Source of the DNA: Flavonifractor hominis | GTDB taxonomy: Bacteria; Bacillota; Clostridia; Oscillospirales; Oscillospiraceae | Direction of reading: 5' to 3' | Assembly: GCF_040095835.1 (NCBI RefSeq) | Contig: NZ_JBBMFT010000009.1 | Span: forward strand, 10,427-74,426 | Length of the DNA: 64,000 nt | In this document: positions 27,101 through 34,389 of the stretch, piece by piece | Numbering within the stretch: position 1 is the stretch's first letter | Layout of the letters: each line of letters starts with the position of its first letter | The notes under the pieces: model-generated | What the model was told of the DNA's origin: nothing | Seen by the model: the letters and a program-made list of their open reading frames with translations, nothing else | Database searches by the model: none | Program-made: the position numbers and the translations under genes

Positions 27101-27178
27101 GGCAACGACAACCGCATCCGCCCCAACGACCTGCTCACCCGCGGCGAGGTAGCCAAGCTGCTCTACGCCATGCGGTAA
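24176..27178 (+). CDS. secreted phosphodiester glycosidase (NAGPA family) with Ig-like and SLH domains
   Basis: 1000 aa. Signal sequence MKQCIRRGAALVLALAVTVT, then AACAS (a lipobox is not convincing). Residues ~75-410 form a NAGPA/phosphodiester-glycosidase domain; the hallmark LCMDGGGSTTIGV is near residue 360. Two Ig-like beta domains follow (~425-590, each with NENGLFTAG / DQNGVFTAG), then a lectin-like region (~590-720), a short beta domain, and three SLH repeats at ~820-1000 (FSDMTGNWADAYATYLYDTG; SIPDWAINEVKAMYSLGILK; WSAPYIKSLVGQGVVTGND). It probably cleaves sugar-phosphodiester bonds in surface or environmental glycans while held in the wall. AGGAGG precedes ATG 24176. Confidence 0.88.
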   Translation: MKQCIRRGAALVLALAVTVTAACASNAMGWDVHTSRVPLAQSAQMGKNIFWSDTYSDLRTEYYVEYTPNADVTPTVAYGSKVTDRVTLSDMAQTLESQGKRVVSGLNGDWYVLNTGAPTGLVVTDGVVRSTSYYNDSWAIGFLEDGTAFIGQPALSMSVSFGGQAVKLSGGINKVRKITASDTSGGLTLLTSDFASTTQNTEPGVDVILTPVDDGFYSPQPRIGRQTQYVVEQVLESTGSIAIPEGKAVLTMNGKDNATVLASLRALKPGDTVTLTVATTDDRWSNAVQALGGVCKLVTNGQVVSGLDTKKTAWPAVGIKADGTVVFYAMDGLQSGYSVGATQTQIAQRLVELGCVEALCMDGGGSTTIGVTYPGQSGMQVVNKPSDGTQRKNSTAIFLTTTLQPTGELGSYAISPTDAMVLSGATLQMTASGLDTNYYSTYANPVTWSATGGTVNENGLFTAGSQSGFYQVTATDGAASGTAYITTVSTPESIRLTNAATGSTVTALNLDPGEQVDLTATAIYRKMALVSQDSCFTWAADPAVGTVDQNGVFTAGEKSGSGTLTVSVGGTTTTIPVSIAGHVKTLESCEGTLESFTATDTASFAGETGLDYVHNGSQSLKVSYDASLAGTASLNTGLTIPTGEHYLGLWVYGDGSGNTLMATVTGADQQSQQVLLTALDFTGWKHVCVELPDGAAALTSLDVIYGGTGGPAGSIWLDHFTTSNEEMHDTTAPTLSLQVSGTQLTAVMQDDVDKTLAQGNLSLTYDGAELPFTWNESTGTLTATLPAADSGYHRVSVYAADASGNLARASADVQPATPRTSPFSDMTGNWADAYATYLYDTGVSNGTGGDTPAFQPSRQITRAEFFAMVARWMGLDLTQYADVELPFADADSIPDWAINEVKAMYSLGILKGANENGVLKVNAQSTITRAEAITILGRTQPKGYAEPELSFDDASLVADWSAPYIKSLVGQGVVTGNDNRIRPNDLLTRGEVAKLLYAMR

Positions 27179-27187
27179 CCGGCATAC

Positions 27188-27223
27188 AAAAAACGCTCCC
27201 CCGGCATCGGGGGAGCGTTTTTT
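27188..27223. terminator. bidirectional terminator
   Basis: 16-bp perfect stem AAAAAACGCTCCCCCG, loop GCAT, ending in TTTTTT; between convergent SLH gene and recR. Confidence 0.95.
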
Positions 27224-27243
27224 CTGTCTTATGCGGGGGCCGG

Positions 27244-27846
27244 TCACATCTCCCGGCGGCCCTCCAGGGCCCGCATGAGGGTGGCGTCGTCGGCGTACTC
27301 CAGGTGGCTGCCCACCGGGATGCCGTAGGCCAGACGGGTGATCTTCACCCCGAAGGGGCGCAGCAGGCGGGAGAGGTACATGGCGGTGGCCTCTCCCTCG
27401 GTGTCCGGGTTGGTGGCCATGATGACCTCGCTGACGCCGCCGGCGGCCACCCGGCCCACCAGCTCCTTGACGTGCAGGTCGTCCGGCCCCACGTGGTTCA
27501 TGGGGGAGATGACGCCGTGGAGCACGTGGTAGAGCCCGGGGTACTCCCGGGAGCGCTCCATGGCCACCACGTCCTTGGGGTCGGCCACCACGCAGATGAG
27601 GGAGGTGTCCCGCTTGGGGTCCTGGCAGATGGGGCACAGCCCGTCCCCCTCCGAGAAGTTCTGGCACACGGGGCAGCAGTGGATGGCGGCCTTGGCCCCC
27701 ACGATGGCGTCGGCAAAGGCGGCGGCGTCCTCCTCCGGCAGGGAGAGCACGTAGAAGGCCAGCCGCTGGGCGGTCTTGGCCCCGATGCCGGGCAGGCGGG
27801 CGAACTGCTCCACCAGCCGCTCCAGGGCGGGCGGGAAGTACTGCAT
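27244..27846 (-). CDS. recR: recombination mediator RecR
   Basis: 200 aa. HhH (LPGIGAKTAQRLAFYVLSL), Cys4 zinc finger (CPVCQNFSEGDGLCPIC, residues ~58-74) and Toprim domain (LICVVADPKDVVAMERS ... ATNPDTEGEATAMYL). Loads RecA with RecO/RecF at gaps. Usually sits next to dnaX; here it follows rpe by 3 bases, an unusual pairing. GGGAGG precedes ATG 27846. Confidence 0.97.
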   Translation of the reverse strand: MQYFPPALERLVEQFARLPGIGAKTAQRLAFYVLSLPEEDAAAFADAIVGAKAAIHCCPVCQNFSEGDGLCPICQDPKRDTSLICVVADPKDVVAMERSREYPGLYHVLHGVISPMNHVGPDDLHVKELVGRVAAGGVSEVIMATNPDTEGEATAMYLSRLLRPFGVKITRLAYGIPVGSHLEYADDATLMRALEGRREM

Positions 27847-27849
27847 GCC

Positions 27850-28497
27850 TTACGCCTCCCGCAGCGCGGCGATGGCCGCGGCCGGGTCGGCCGCGCCGTA
27901 CACCGCCGAGCCCGCCACCAGGGTGTCGGCACCGGCGGCAATGACCTTGCCGGCGGTCTTGGGGCTGACGCCGCCGTCCACCTCCAGCCGGCAGGCGGGG
28001 TTGTACTGGTTGATCAGCTCCCGTACCTGGCGGATGGTGTCCAGCTGGTGCTCCATAAAGGCCTGGCCGCCGAAGCCGGGCTCCACCGTCATCACCAGCA
28101 CCATGTCCAGCTGCTCCAGGTAGGGCAGCACGGCGCTGGCGGCGGTGATGGGCCGCAGGGCCACCGCCTTCTGCACGCCGCACTGCTCCATCAGGCGCAG
28201 GGCCTCGGCGATGCGGGTGGGGTGGTCGGCCTCCAGGTGGACGGACAGAAGGTCCGCCCCCGCCTTGGCAAAGGCCTCCACGTAGCGCACGGGCTTGTCG
28301 ATCATCAGGTGGACGTCCAGGAACATGTCGGTGCACTTGCGGATGGACTGCACCACCGGTACGCCGATGGTGATGTTGGGCACGAAGCAGCCGTCCATCA
28401 CATCCACGTGGAGCCAGTCGGCGGAGGACACCCGCTGGATGTCACGCTCCAGGTTGACAAAATCGGCCGAGAGAATGGAGGGGGCGATTTTAACCAT
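27850..28497 (-). CDS. rpe: ribulose-phosphate 3-epimerase
   Basis: 215 aa TIM barrel of the pentose phosphate pathway. Metal/active-site motifs: IAPSILSADF, LHVDVMDGCFVPNITIG, VEPGFGGQ-type TVEPGFGGQAF, and EVDGGVSPKTAG. ATG 28497 with AAGGAG upstream. It is translated before recR, and a structured leader precedes it. Confidence 0.96.
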   Translation of the reverse strand: MVKIAPSILSADFVNLERDIQRVSSADWLHVDVMDGCFVPNITIGVPVVQSIRKCTDMFLDVHLMIDKPVRYVEAFAKAGADLLSVHLEADHPTRIAEALRLMEQCGVQKAVALRPITAASAVLPYLEQLDMVLVMTVEPGFGGQAFMEHQLDTIRQVRELINQYNPACRLEVDGGVSPKTAGKVIAAGADTLVAGSAVYGAADPAAAIAALREA

Positions 28498-28530
28498 CTT
28501 TTATCACTCCTTAAGGAAACCTTCAAACAT

Positions 28531-28551
28531 CTGTGGTAGCATGGACCACAG
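28531..28551 (-). ncRNA. hairpin in rpe leader
   Basis: Perfect 7-bp stem CTGTGGT/ACCACAG with a 7-nt loop, 34 bases upstream of the rpe start and ~18 bases before its ribosome binding site. Could attenuate rpe; no T run follows. Confidence 0.4.
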
Positions 28552-28595
28552 CCGGCACGCACCGGCCGGGGCGGGGGCACATAAGATACACCAAG

Positions 28596-28685
28596 CGGAT
28601 GACGCCCGGGGCCCCGCCGGTCCTCCCCACGCGCCCACGGGCTGCCGGACCGGCGGCCCATGCCCCGGAAACCGCGCGCCGCATC
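28596..28685 (-). ncRNA. candidate structured RNA upstream of rpe
   Basis: Nested inverted repeats: 10-bp perfect stem (28614-28623 with 28647-28656), enclosed by 7 bp (28606-28612 with 28662-28668), enclosed by GATG/CATC (28598-28601 with 28682-28685), with a small GCCC/GGGC hairpin at the tip. I do not recognise a known riboswitch. Orientation is assigned by position 5' of rpe; the repeats would fold on either strand. Confidence 0.35.
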
Positions 28686-28690
28686 AGATA

Positions 28691-28722
28691 GTGTCCGGGA
28701 GGGCCAAGGCTCTCCCGGACAC
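28691..28722 (-). terminator. terminator-like hairpin after ilvA
   Basis: Perfect 11-bp stem GTGTCCGGGAG/CTCCCGGACAC, 11 bases past the ilvA stop. No T run follows on the - strand, so it may be a weak or factor-assisted terminator. Confidence 0.55.
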
Positions 28723-28732
28723 GCATGGTAAA

Positions 28733-29953
28733 TCAGTTGTAGAAGTCGTTGGTGTGGCACTCCCGGGCGGGATACCCGGCGGCGCACATGGCGTCCAGAA
28801 TGGCCCGCTTGTGGGTGTGGCCGAAGGCCTCCAGCGTGACCCGCAGCTCCACGCCGCTCTGGCGGTTGATGTTGACGAACTGGTTGTGCTCCAGCTTGAT
28901 GATGTTGCCGTTGGCCTGGGCCACGATCTGGGCCACCCGCAGCAGCTCGCCGGGGCGGTCGGGCAGCTGCACCGAGAAGGTGAACACACGACCCCGGTTG
29001 ATGAGCCCATGCTGCACCAGGCTGGCCACGGTGATCACGTCCATGTTGCCTCCGGAGAGGACAGGCACCACGTTCTTGCCCTTGCAGTCCAGGTGGCTCA
29101 GGGCCGCCATGGGCAGCAGTCCGGCGTTCTCCACGATCATCTTGTGCTTTTCCATCATGTCCAGGAAGGCGTCCACCAGCTCGTTGTCGTCGATGGTGAT
29201 GATGTCGTCGATGTTCTGCTGGATGTAGGGGAAGATCTGGTCGCCGGGGGTCTTGACGGCCACGCCGTCGGCGATGGTCTCCACCTTGTCCAGGGTGACC
29301 ACGTGGCCGGCCTCCAGGCTGGCCTTCATGGAGGCCGCCCCGGTGGGCTCCACGCCGATGACGGTGACGTTGGGGTTGAGCAGCTTGGCCAGGGTGGACA
29401 CGCCGGTGGCCAGTCCGCCGCCGCCGATGGGCACCAGAATCACGTCCACGTCGGGCAGGTCCTGGAAGATCTCATAGGAGATGGTGCCCTGGCCGGTGGC
29501 GATGGCAGGGTCATTGAAGGGGTGGACGTAGGTCAGCCCCTCCTCCTCGGACAGCTTGGCGGCCAGCTCGGCGGCGTCGTCAAAGGTCTCGCCGTGGAGC
29601 ACCACCTTGGCGCCGTAGTCCTTGGTGTTGTTCACCTTCACCAGGGGGGTGGTGGTGGGCATGACGATGGTGGCGGCCACGCCGGCCTGCTGGGCGGCAT
29701 AGGCCACGCCCTGGGCGTGGTTGCCGGCCGAGGCGGTGACCAGGCCCCGGGCCTTCTCCTCCTCGGACAGGGTGCTGATCTTATAGTAGGCGCCCCGGAT
29801 CTTGTACGCGCCGGTGATCTGCATGTTTTCCGGCTTGATGTACACGTGGTTGCCGGTGGCCTTGGAAAAGGCGGGGCTGTAGAGCAGGCTGGTGTCCCGG
29901 ATGACGCCGGAGAGCACGCTGCGGGCCTCTTTGAATTCCTTCAGGGTGAGCAT
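28733..29953 (-). CDS. ilvA: threonine ammonia-lyase (biodegradative type)
   Basis: 406 aa. PLP enzyme that deaminates threonine to 2-oxobutyrate, for isoleucine synthesis or catabolism. PLP lysine in ITGAYKIRGA (about residue 51), glycine loop VPIGGGGLATG, and one C-terminal ACT domain (~325-400, FSVQLPDRPGELLRVAQIV). A single ACT domain and this length match the TdcB-like/TIGR01127 group rather than E. coli IlvA with two regulatory modules. GAGAGGAAG precedes ATG 29953. Confidence 0.93.
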   Translation of the reverse strand: MLTLKEFKEARSVLSGVIRDTSLLYSPAFSKATGNHVYIKPENMQITGAYKIRGAYYKISTLSEEEKARGLVTASAGNHAQGVAYAAQQAGVAATIVMPTTTPLVKVNNTKDYGAKVVLHGETFDDAAELAAKLSEEEGLTYVHPFNDPAIATGQGTISYEIFQDLPDVDVILVPIGGGGLATGVSTLAKLLNPNVTVIGVEPTGAASMKASLEAGHVVTLDKVETIADGVAVKTPGDQIFPYIQQNIDDIITIDDNELVDAFLDMMEKHKMIVENAGLLPMAALSHLDCKGKNVVPVLSGGNMDVITVASLVQHGLINRGRVFTFSVQLPDRPGELLRVAQIVAQANGNIIKLEHNQFVNINRQSGVELRVTLEAFGHTHKRAILDAMCAAGYPARECHTNDFYN

Positions 29954-29995
29954 GGGGCAGACTTCCTCTCTATATATAGGCGATATATGTACTTT

Positions 29996-30024
29996 ATCAT
30001 ACTGAGTTTTTTGGACAAAGTCAA
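29996..30024 (-). promoter_or_regulatory. sigma-A promoter of ilvA
   Basis: On the - strand TTGACT (30024-30019), 17-bp spacer, TATGAT (30001-29996). Confidence 0.8.
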
Positions 30025-30031
30025 CGTGTTC

Positions 30032-30060
30032 TTGACACCCCGGAGGAGGAAAGGTACAAT
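30032..30060 (+). promoter_or_regulatory. sigma-A promoter of telA operon
   Basis: TTGACA (30032-30037), 17-bp spacer, TACAAT (30055-30060): near consensus. Back to back with the ilvA promoter, only 7 bases apart at the -35 boxes. Confidence 0.85.
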
Positions 30061-30138
30061 GAGAGAAACCAAGGACAGTGCGTATGACCGGCCCGGCGCG
30101 TCCGGACCGGAGATGGAATATAAGGGAGGAACGATACG

Positions 30139-31329
30139 ATGAGCGATTCTATGGACTTCACCCCTGAGCTGACGCTGAGTCCCGATCTGAGCAAGGATAC
30201 CGCCGCGGCGGAAGCGCCCCGCGCGCCCGAGGCTCCGGGCCTGACCCTGGGCACGCCGGCGGCCGACCCCGCTTTGCAGGAGCAGGCCCAGGCCATCCAG
30301 CTGGACGAGAGCCAGCTGTCCGAGGCCGAGCGCAAGATGGTGGACGATTTTGCCAAGAAGATCGACATCATGGACTCCAACGTGGTGCTGCAGTACGGCG
30401 CGGCGGCCCAGAAGAACATCGCCGGCTTTTCCGAGAGCACCCTCAACTCGGTGCGCACCAAGGACCTGGGCGAAGTGGGACAGGCCCTGTCCTCCCTGGT
30501 GGTGGAGCTCAAGGGCTTCGGCAAGGAAGAGGAGAAGGGCGTGTTCGGCTTCTTCAAGAAGAAGCGCAACGAGCTGGAGGCCATGAAGGCCTCCTACACC
30601 AAGGCCGAGGCCAATGTGGACAAGATTGTCCAGGTGCTGGAGGGCCACCAGGTGACCCTGATGAAGGACATCGCCATGCTGGACCAGATGTACGAGCTCA
30701 ACACCAAGTATTACAAAGAGCTGACCATGTACATCCTGGCGGGCAAGAAGCGCCTGATGCAGGTGCGCACGGAGGATCTGGAGCGGCTGCGGGCCCGGGC
30801 GGCCCAGACCGGCGCCCAGGAGGACGCCCAGGCCTACAACGACCTGGCCAACATGGTCTCCCGGTTTGAGAAGAAGATCCACGACCTGGAGCTGACACGG
30901 ATGATCTCCATCCAGATGGGCCCCCAGACCCGCCTGATCCAGAACAACGACACCCTGATGCTGGAGAAGATCCAGTCCTCCCTGGTGAACACCATCCCGC
31001 TGTGGAAGAGCCAGATGGTGCTGGCCCTGGGGCTGGAGCACTCCCGCCAGGCCACCGCCGCCCAGAGCGCGGTGACCAACATGACCAACGAGCTGCTGAA
31101 GAAGAACGCCGACATGCTGAAGATGGGCACCATCGAGACCGCCCGGGAGGCCGAGCGCAGCGTGGTGGACATCCAGACCCTGCAGCATACCAACGAGCAG
31201 CTCATCTCCACCTTGGATGAGGTCATGAACATCCAGAAGGAGGGCGCCCAGAAGCGCCGGGAGGCCGAGGTGGAGCTGGGCCGCATCGAGGGCCAGCTGA
31301 AGCAGAAGCTGCTGGAACTGCGGGGCTGA
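30139..31329 (+). CDS. TelA-family toxic anion resistance protein
   Basis: 396 aa, soluble, mostly helical, with long coiled-coil stretches. Features: an Ala/Pro-rich N-terminus (~1-50), a core with GVFGFFKKKRNELEAMKASY, MLDQMYELNTKYYKELTMYI, and MISIQMGPQTRLIQNNDTLM typical of TelA/KlaA proteins. They are linked to tellurite and envelope stress; the mechanism is unresolved. GGGAGG precedes ATG 30139. Followed after 76 bases by a membrane protein gene. Confidence 0.93.
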   Translation: MSDSMDFTPELTLSPDLSKDTAAAEAPRAPEAPGLTLGTPAADPALQEQAQAIQLDESQLSEAERKMVDDFAKKIDIMDSNVVLQYGAAAQKNIAGFSESTLNSVRTKDLGEVGQALSSLVVELKGFGKEEEKGVFGFFKKKRNELEAMKASYTKAEANVDKIVQVLEGHQVTLMKDIAMLDQMYELNTKYYKELTMYILAGKKRLMQVRTEDLERLRARAAQTGAQEDAQAYNDLANMVSRFEKKIHDLELTRMISIQMGPQTRLIQNNDTLMLEKIQSSLVNTIPLWKSQMVLALGLEHSRQATAAQSAVTNMTNELLKKNADMLKMGTIETAREAERSVVDIQTLQHTNEQLISTLDEVMNIQKEGAQKRREAEVELGRIEGQLKQKLLELRG

Positions 31330-31405
31330 GGTGTCCGACAGCCCAACCGAAACGGGCTGCGGGGCTGAGCCCGCGGCATATAGAAACGAATAAGGGGAAG
31401 AAACG

Positions 31406-32254
31406 ATGGGATATAACCGAGTGGAATCCAAGCGCCTGGCGCGCCAGGCCATACGGGGCGTGAGCCCCCACCCGATGCTGGTCACGCTGGTGTATGTGCT
31501 GCTGACCGGTGTGCTTTCCTATGTGATCGCCTATTTTGTCTCCAACCCGTTTAACATGGCCTACCTCTATCTGCTGGACGGGGTGTACGCCCCGGAGCAG
31601 ATCTATCGGACCATCTTTACCCCCGGCCGGGTGGGCCTGTTCCTGCTGATGGAGATCCTGCTGACCCTGTACCAGTGGGTGATGGCCTTCGGCTACACCT
31701 CCTACGCCCTGCGCCTGGCCCGGGGGGAGGGCCCCGGCTTCCGTAACCTGCTGGACGGCTTCGCGGTGCTGGGCCGGTCCATCCTGGTGAGCCTGCTGGT
31801 GTGGCTGTTCACCGTCCTGTGGTCCCTGCTGGGCATGATCCCCTATGTGCTCCTGGTGATGCTGGGCGTGCTGCTGAACAGCTTTTTCCCGGTGGTCCTG
31901 GGCATCATCGTGCTGGTGGTGTGGGTCGTGGTGGTCTCCTACCGCTACCGGCTGAGCCTCTACTTCGCCCTGGACAATCCCCAGATGGGGGCTCTGGAGA
32001 CGCTGCGGCAGAGCAAGCTGGCCATGCAGGGCTGCAAGCGGATCCTGTTTGTGCAGGACCTGTCCTTCCTGGGATGGGAGATCCTCTCCATATTCACCCT
32101 GGGCATCCTGGGCCTGTGGGTGATCCCCTACGCGAGCGCCGCCGACGCCAACTTCTACGACTGGATGGTCCACGGCTCCTTCACCACCCCCGGCGGGTAT
32201 GAGAGCCAGTATGGCCAGGACCCCTTCCGCAAGGACGACCTTTCCGATTACTGA
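31406..32254 (+). CDS. DUF975 family integral membrane protein
   Basis: 282 aa with about five hydrophobic segments (VTLVYVLLTGVLSYVIAYF; VGLFLLMEILLTLYQWVMAF; LVSLLVWLFTVLWSLLGMI; VVLGIIVLVVWVVVVSY; FLGWEILSIFTLGILGLWVI) and the DUF975 feature RLSLYFALDNP. The cytoplasmic N-terminus is basic (RVESKRLARQAIRGV). Function unknown. Co-transcribed with telA; AAGGGGAAG upstream of ATG. Confidence 0.85.
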   Translation: MGYNRVESKRLARQAIRGVSPHPMLVTLVYVLLTGVLSYVIAYFVSNPFNMAYLYLLDGVYAPEQIYRTIFTPGRVGLFLLMEILLTLYQWVMAFGYTSYALRLARGEGPGFRNLLDGFAVLGRSILVSLLVWLFTVLWSLLGMIPYVLLVMLGVLLNSFFPVVLGIIVLVVWVVVVSYRYRLSLYFALDNPQMGALETLRQSKLAMQGCKRILFVQDLSFLGWEILSIFTLGILGLWVIPYASAADANFYDWMVHGSFTTPGGYESQYGQDPFRKDDLSDY

Positions 32255-32265
32255 GTCAAACCCAT

Positions 32266-32304
32266 AAAACGCGGGCCCCGGAGTAATTCCGGGGCCCGCG
32301 TTTT
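32266..32304. terminator. bidirectional terminator, telA operon and V-ATPase operon
   Basis: 17-bp perfect stem AAAACGCGGGCCCCGGA with 5-nt loop and TTTT tail on both strands; the V-ATPase subunit D stop is 2 bases away. Confidence 0.95.
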
Positions 32305-32305
32305 G

Positions 32306-32923
32306 TTATGCCTTGTTCCGGCTGGTCACCCGCTTGATGACCTTCAGCCGGGCGAATTCCTCCCGCTCCTTTTCCTCCAGCGCGTCAGTGATGAAGCGCA
32401 CGGTGCCGTCCAGGTCGGGGATGACGATGTTCTGCAGGGCGTTGGCCCGCTTCTGGGTCTTGCGGATGGCGTCGGCCAGGCGGTAGATGGAGGTCTCCAC
32501 CTCGGCCAGCCGGCGGGTCAGCTCCTTGACCTTGTAGAACTTCAGGTAGCACTCGTCCAGGGCGGAGGAGGTCTCCGCCAGGCCGTATTCCGGCCGGGGG
32601 GGCGGGGACTGGCCGGGGATGCGGGGCAGCTCCACCCCCATGACGGAGCGGTAGCGGATCTCCAGCGAGTCGTCCACCTCCACCGCCTCGGCAATGCGGT
32701 CGCAGATGCCCAGGCGGATGTTGGCCGCCTGGAGGGCGGCGTAGGCGTCGGTAAAGACGGTGTCGATCTGTTCCTGCAGCTGCTTGGCGGTGTCCATCAT
32801 GCCCATCAGCTCCCGGATGAGGATGTTGCGCTTGCGGTCCATCAGCTCGTAGCCGGTCTGGGCCAGCGCCCGGGAGCGCTTGGCGGCGATCAGGTTGCCC
32901 TTGGTGGGCAGCAGGTTGGCCAT
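32306..32923 (-). CDS. atpD: V-type ATP synthase subunit D (central stalk)
   Basis: 205 aa helical rotor-shaft protein. The N-terminus LLPTKGNLIAAKRSRALAQT and the central ANIRLGICDRIAE region are typical. It forms the axle in the A3B3 head. Last gene of the nine-gene operon; GAAAGGAG precedes ATG 32923. Confidence 0.95.
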   Translation of the reverse strand: MANLLPTKGNLIAAKRSRALAQTGYELMDRKRNILIRELMGMMDTAKQLQEQIDTVFTDAYAALQAANIRLGICDRIAEAVEVDDSLEIRYRSVMGVELPRIPGQSPPPRPEYGLAETSSALDECYLKFYKVKELTRRLAEVETSIYRLADAIRKTQKRANALQNIVIPDLDGTVRFITDALEEKEREEFARLKVIKRVTSRNKA

Positions 32924-32954
32924 GGCTCTTCAGCTCCTTTCCCGCCGGGCCGGC

Positions 32955-34361
32955 TCAGGCCTGCTTGTGGTGGAACAGGTCCTTCCAGGCCCCCTCCACA
33001 TAGTGGGCGTCGATGGTCTTGGCGTCGATGCGGTCCAGCTCCGACTTGGGCAGCATGCTCAGCAGCTTCCAGCCCAGCTCCAGCGTGTCCTGGATGGTGC
33101 GGTTCTCCACCAGACTCTGGTTGATGAAGCGGCTTTCAAAGGCGTTGCCGAAGGCCAGGTACTGTTTGTCCAGCTCACCCAGCTCGTCCTCGCCGATGAC
33201 GCTGGCCAGGCTGCGGGCGTCCTGCACCTTGGAGTAGGAGGCGAACAGCTGGTTGGACACGTCGTAGTGGTCGGCCCGGGTGAAGCCCTCGCCGATGCCG
33301 TCCTTCATCAGGCGGGACAGGGAGGGGAGGATGGCGATGGGGGGATAGATGCCCTTCTGCTCCAGGTCCCGGTCCAGCACGATCTGACCCTCGGTGATGT
33401 AGCCGGTCAGGTCGGGGATGGGGTGGGTGATGTCGTCGTTGGGCATGGTGAGCACCGGCACCTGGGTAACCGAGCCGCTGCGGCCGTGGATCATGCCGGC
33501 CCGCTCGTAGAGGGAGGCCAGGTCGGAGTACAGGTAGGCGGGGAAGCCCTTGCGGGAGGGGATCTCACCCTTGGAGGAGGAGAACTCGCGCAGGGCCTCG
33601 CAGTAGGAGGTCATGTCGGTGAGGACCACCAGCACGTGGTAGCCGTGCTCGAAGGCCAGAAACTCCGCCGCCGTCAGGGCGCAGCGGGGGGTGAGGATGC
33701 GCTCGATGATGGGGTCGGAGGCCAGGTTGAGGAACATGGTGACCCGGCTGAGGGCGCCCGCCTCCTCAAAGGAGCGGCGGAAGAACTCCGCGGTGTCGTT
33801 CTTGACGCCCATGGCGGCAAAGACGATGGCGAACTCGCCGTCCTGATCGGGGACCTTGGCCTGGCGCACGATCTGGGCGGCCAGCTCGTTGTGCTTCATG
33901 CCCGAGCCGGAGAAGATGGGCAGCTTCTGCCCCCGGATGAGGGTGGAGCAGCCGTCGATGGCGGAGATGCCGGTGTAGATGCAGCTGCGGGGGTATTTGC
34001 GGGAGACGGGGTTGATGGCCGAGCCGTTGATGTCCCGCCGCTCCTCGGGGTAGATCTGCCCCAGCCCGTCGATGGGGCGGCCCGCCCCGTCGAACACCCG
34101 GCCCAGCATCTCCTTGGACAGGGCGATGTCCATGGACTTGCCGGTGAAGTGGGTGCTGGCGTTTTCCAGGGAGATGCCCCGGGTGCCCTCAAAGACCTGC
34201 AGGACCACCCGGTCCCCGTCGATGAGGATGACCCGCCCGTAGCGGCGCTCGCCGCTGTCCAGGGTGATCTCGGCCATCTCGTCGAAGGCCACGTCCTTGA
34301 CCCCCTCCAGGGCGATGAGGGAGCCGGAGAGCTCCGAAAGGCCGATGTATTCCAGTCTCAT
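32955..34361 (-). CDS. atpB: V-type ATP synthase subunit B (non-catalytic)
   Basis: 468 aa. Motifs YPRSCIYTGISAIDGCSTLI, GQKLPIFSGSGMKHNELAAQ and PSLSRLMKDGIG are characteristic. There is no P-loop, as expected for the regulatory subunit. GCGAGG precedes ATG 34361; lies 28 bases after subunit A. Confidence 0.97.
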   Translation of the reverse strand: MRLEYIGLSELSGSLIALEGVKDVAFDEMAEITLDSGERRYGRVILIDGDRVVLQVFEGTRGISLENASTHFTGKSMDIALSKEMLGRVFDGAGRPIDGLGQIYPEERRDINGSAINPVSRKYPRSCIYTGISAIDGCSTLIRGQKLPIFSGSGMKHNELAAQIVRQAKVPDQDGEFAIVFAAMGVKNDTAEFFRRSFEEAGALSRVTMFLNLASDPIIERILTPRCALTAAEFLAFEHGYHVLVVLTDMTSYCEALREFSSSKGEIPSRKGFPAYLYSDLASLYERAGMIHGRSGSVTQVPVLTMPNDDITHPIPDLTGYITEGQIVLDRDLEQKGIYPPIAILPSLSRLMKDGIGEGFTRADHYDVSNQLFASYSKVQDARSLASVIGEDELGELDKQYLAFGNAFESRFINQSLVENRTIQDTLELGWKLLSMLPKSELDRIDAKTIDAHYVEGAWKDLFHHKQA

Positions 34362-34389
34362 GTCTGTGATTCACCTCGCTGCGCGCGCA

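Noticed and set aside
24023..28336. 1437-codon open frame on the - strand
   Set aside because: It runs opposite the 1000-aa SLH glycosidase and through recR and rpe; Gly/His/Val-rich mirror translation, no ribosome site. High GC content creates such frames.
28498..28690. Known riboswitch or SRP/6S RNA upstream of rpe
   Set aside because: I could not match the conserved core of any class I know; kept only as an unidentified structure.
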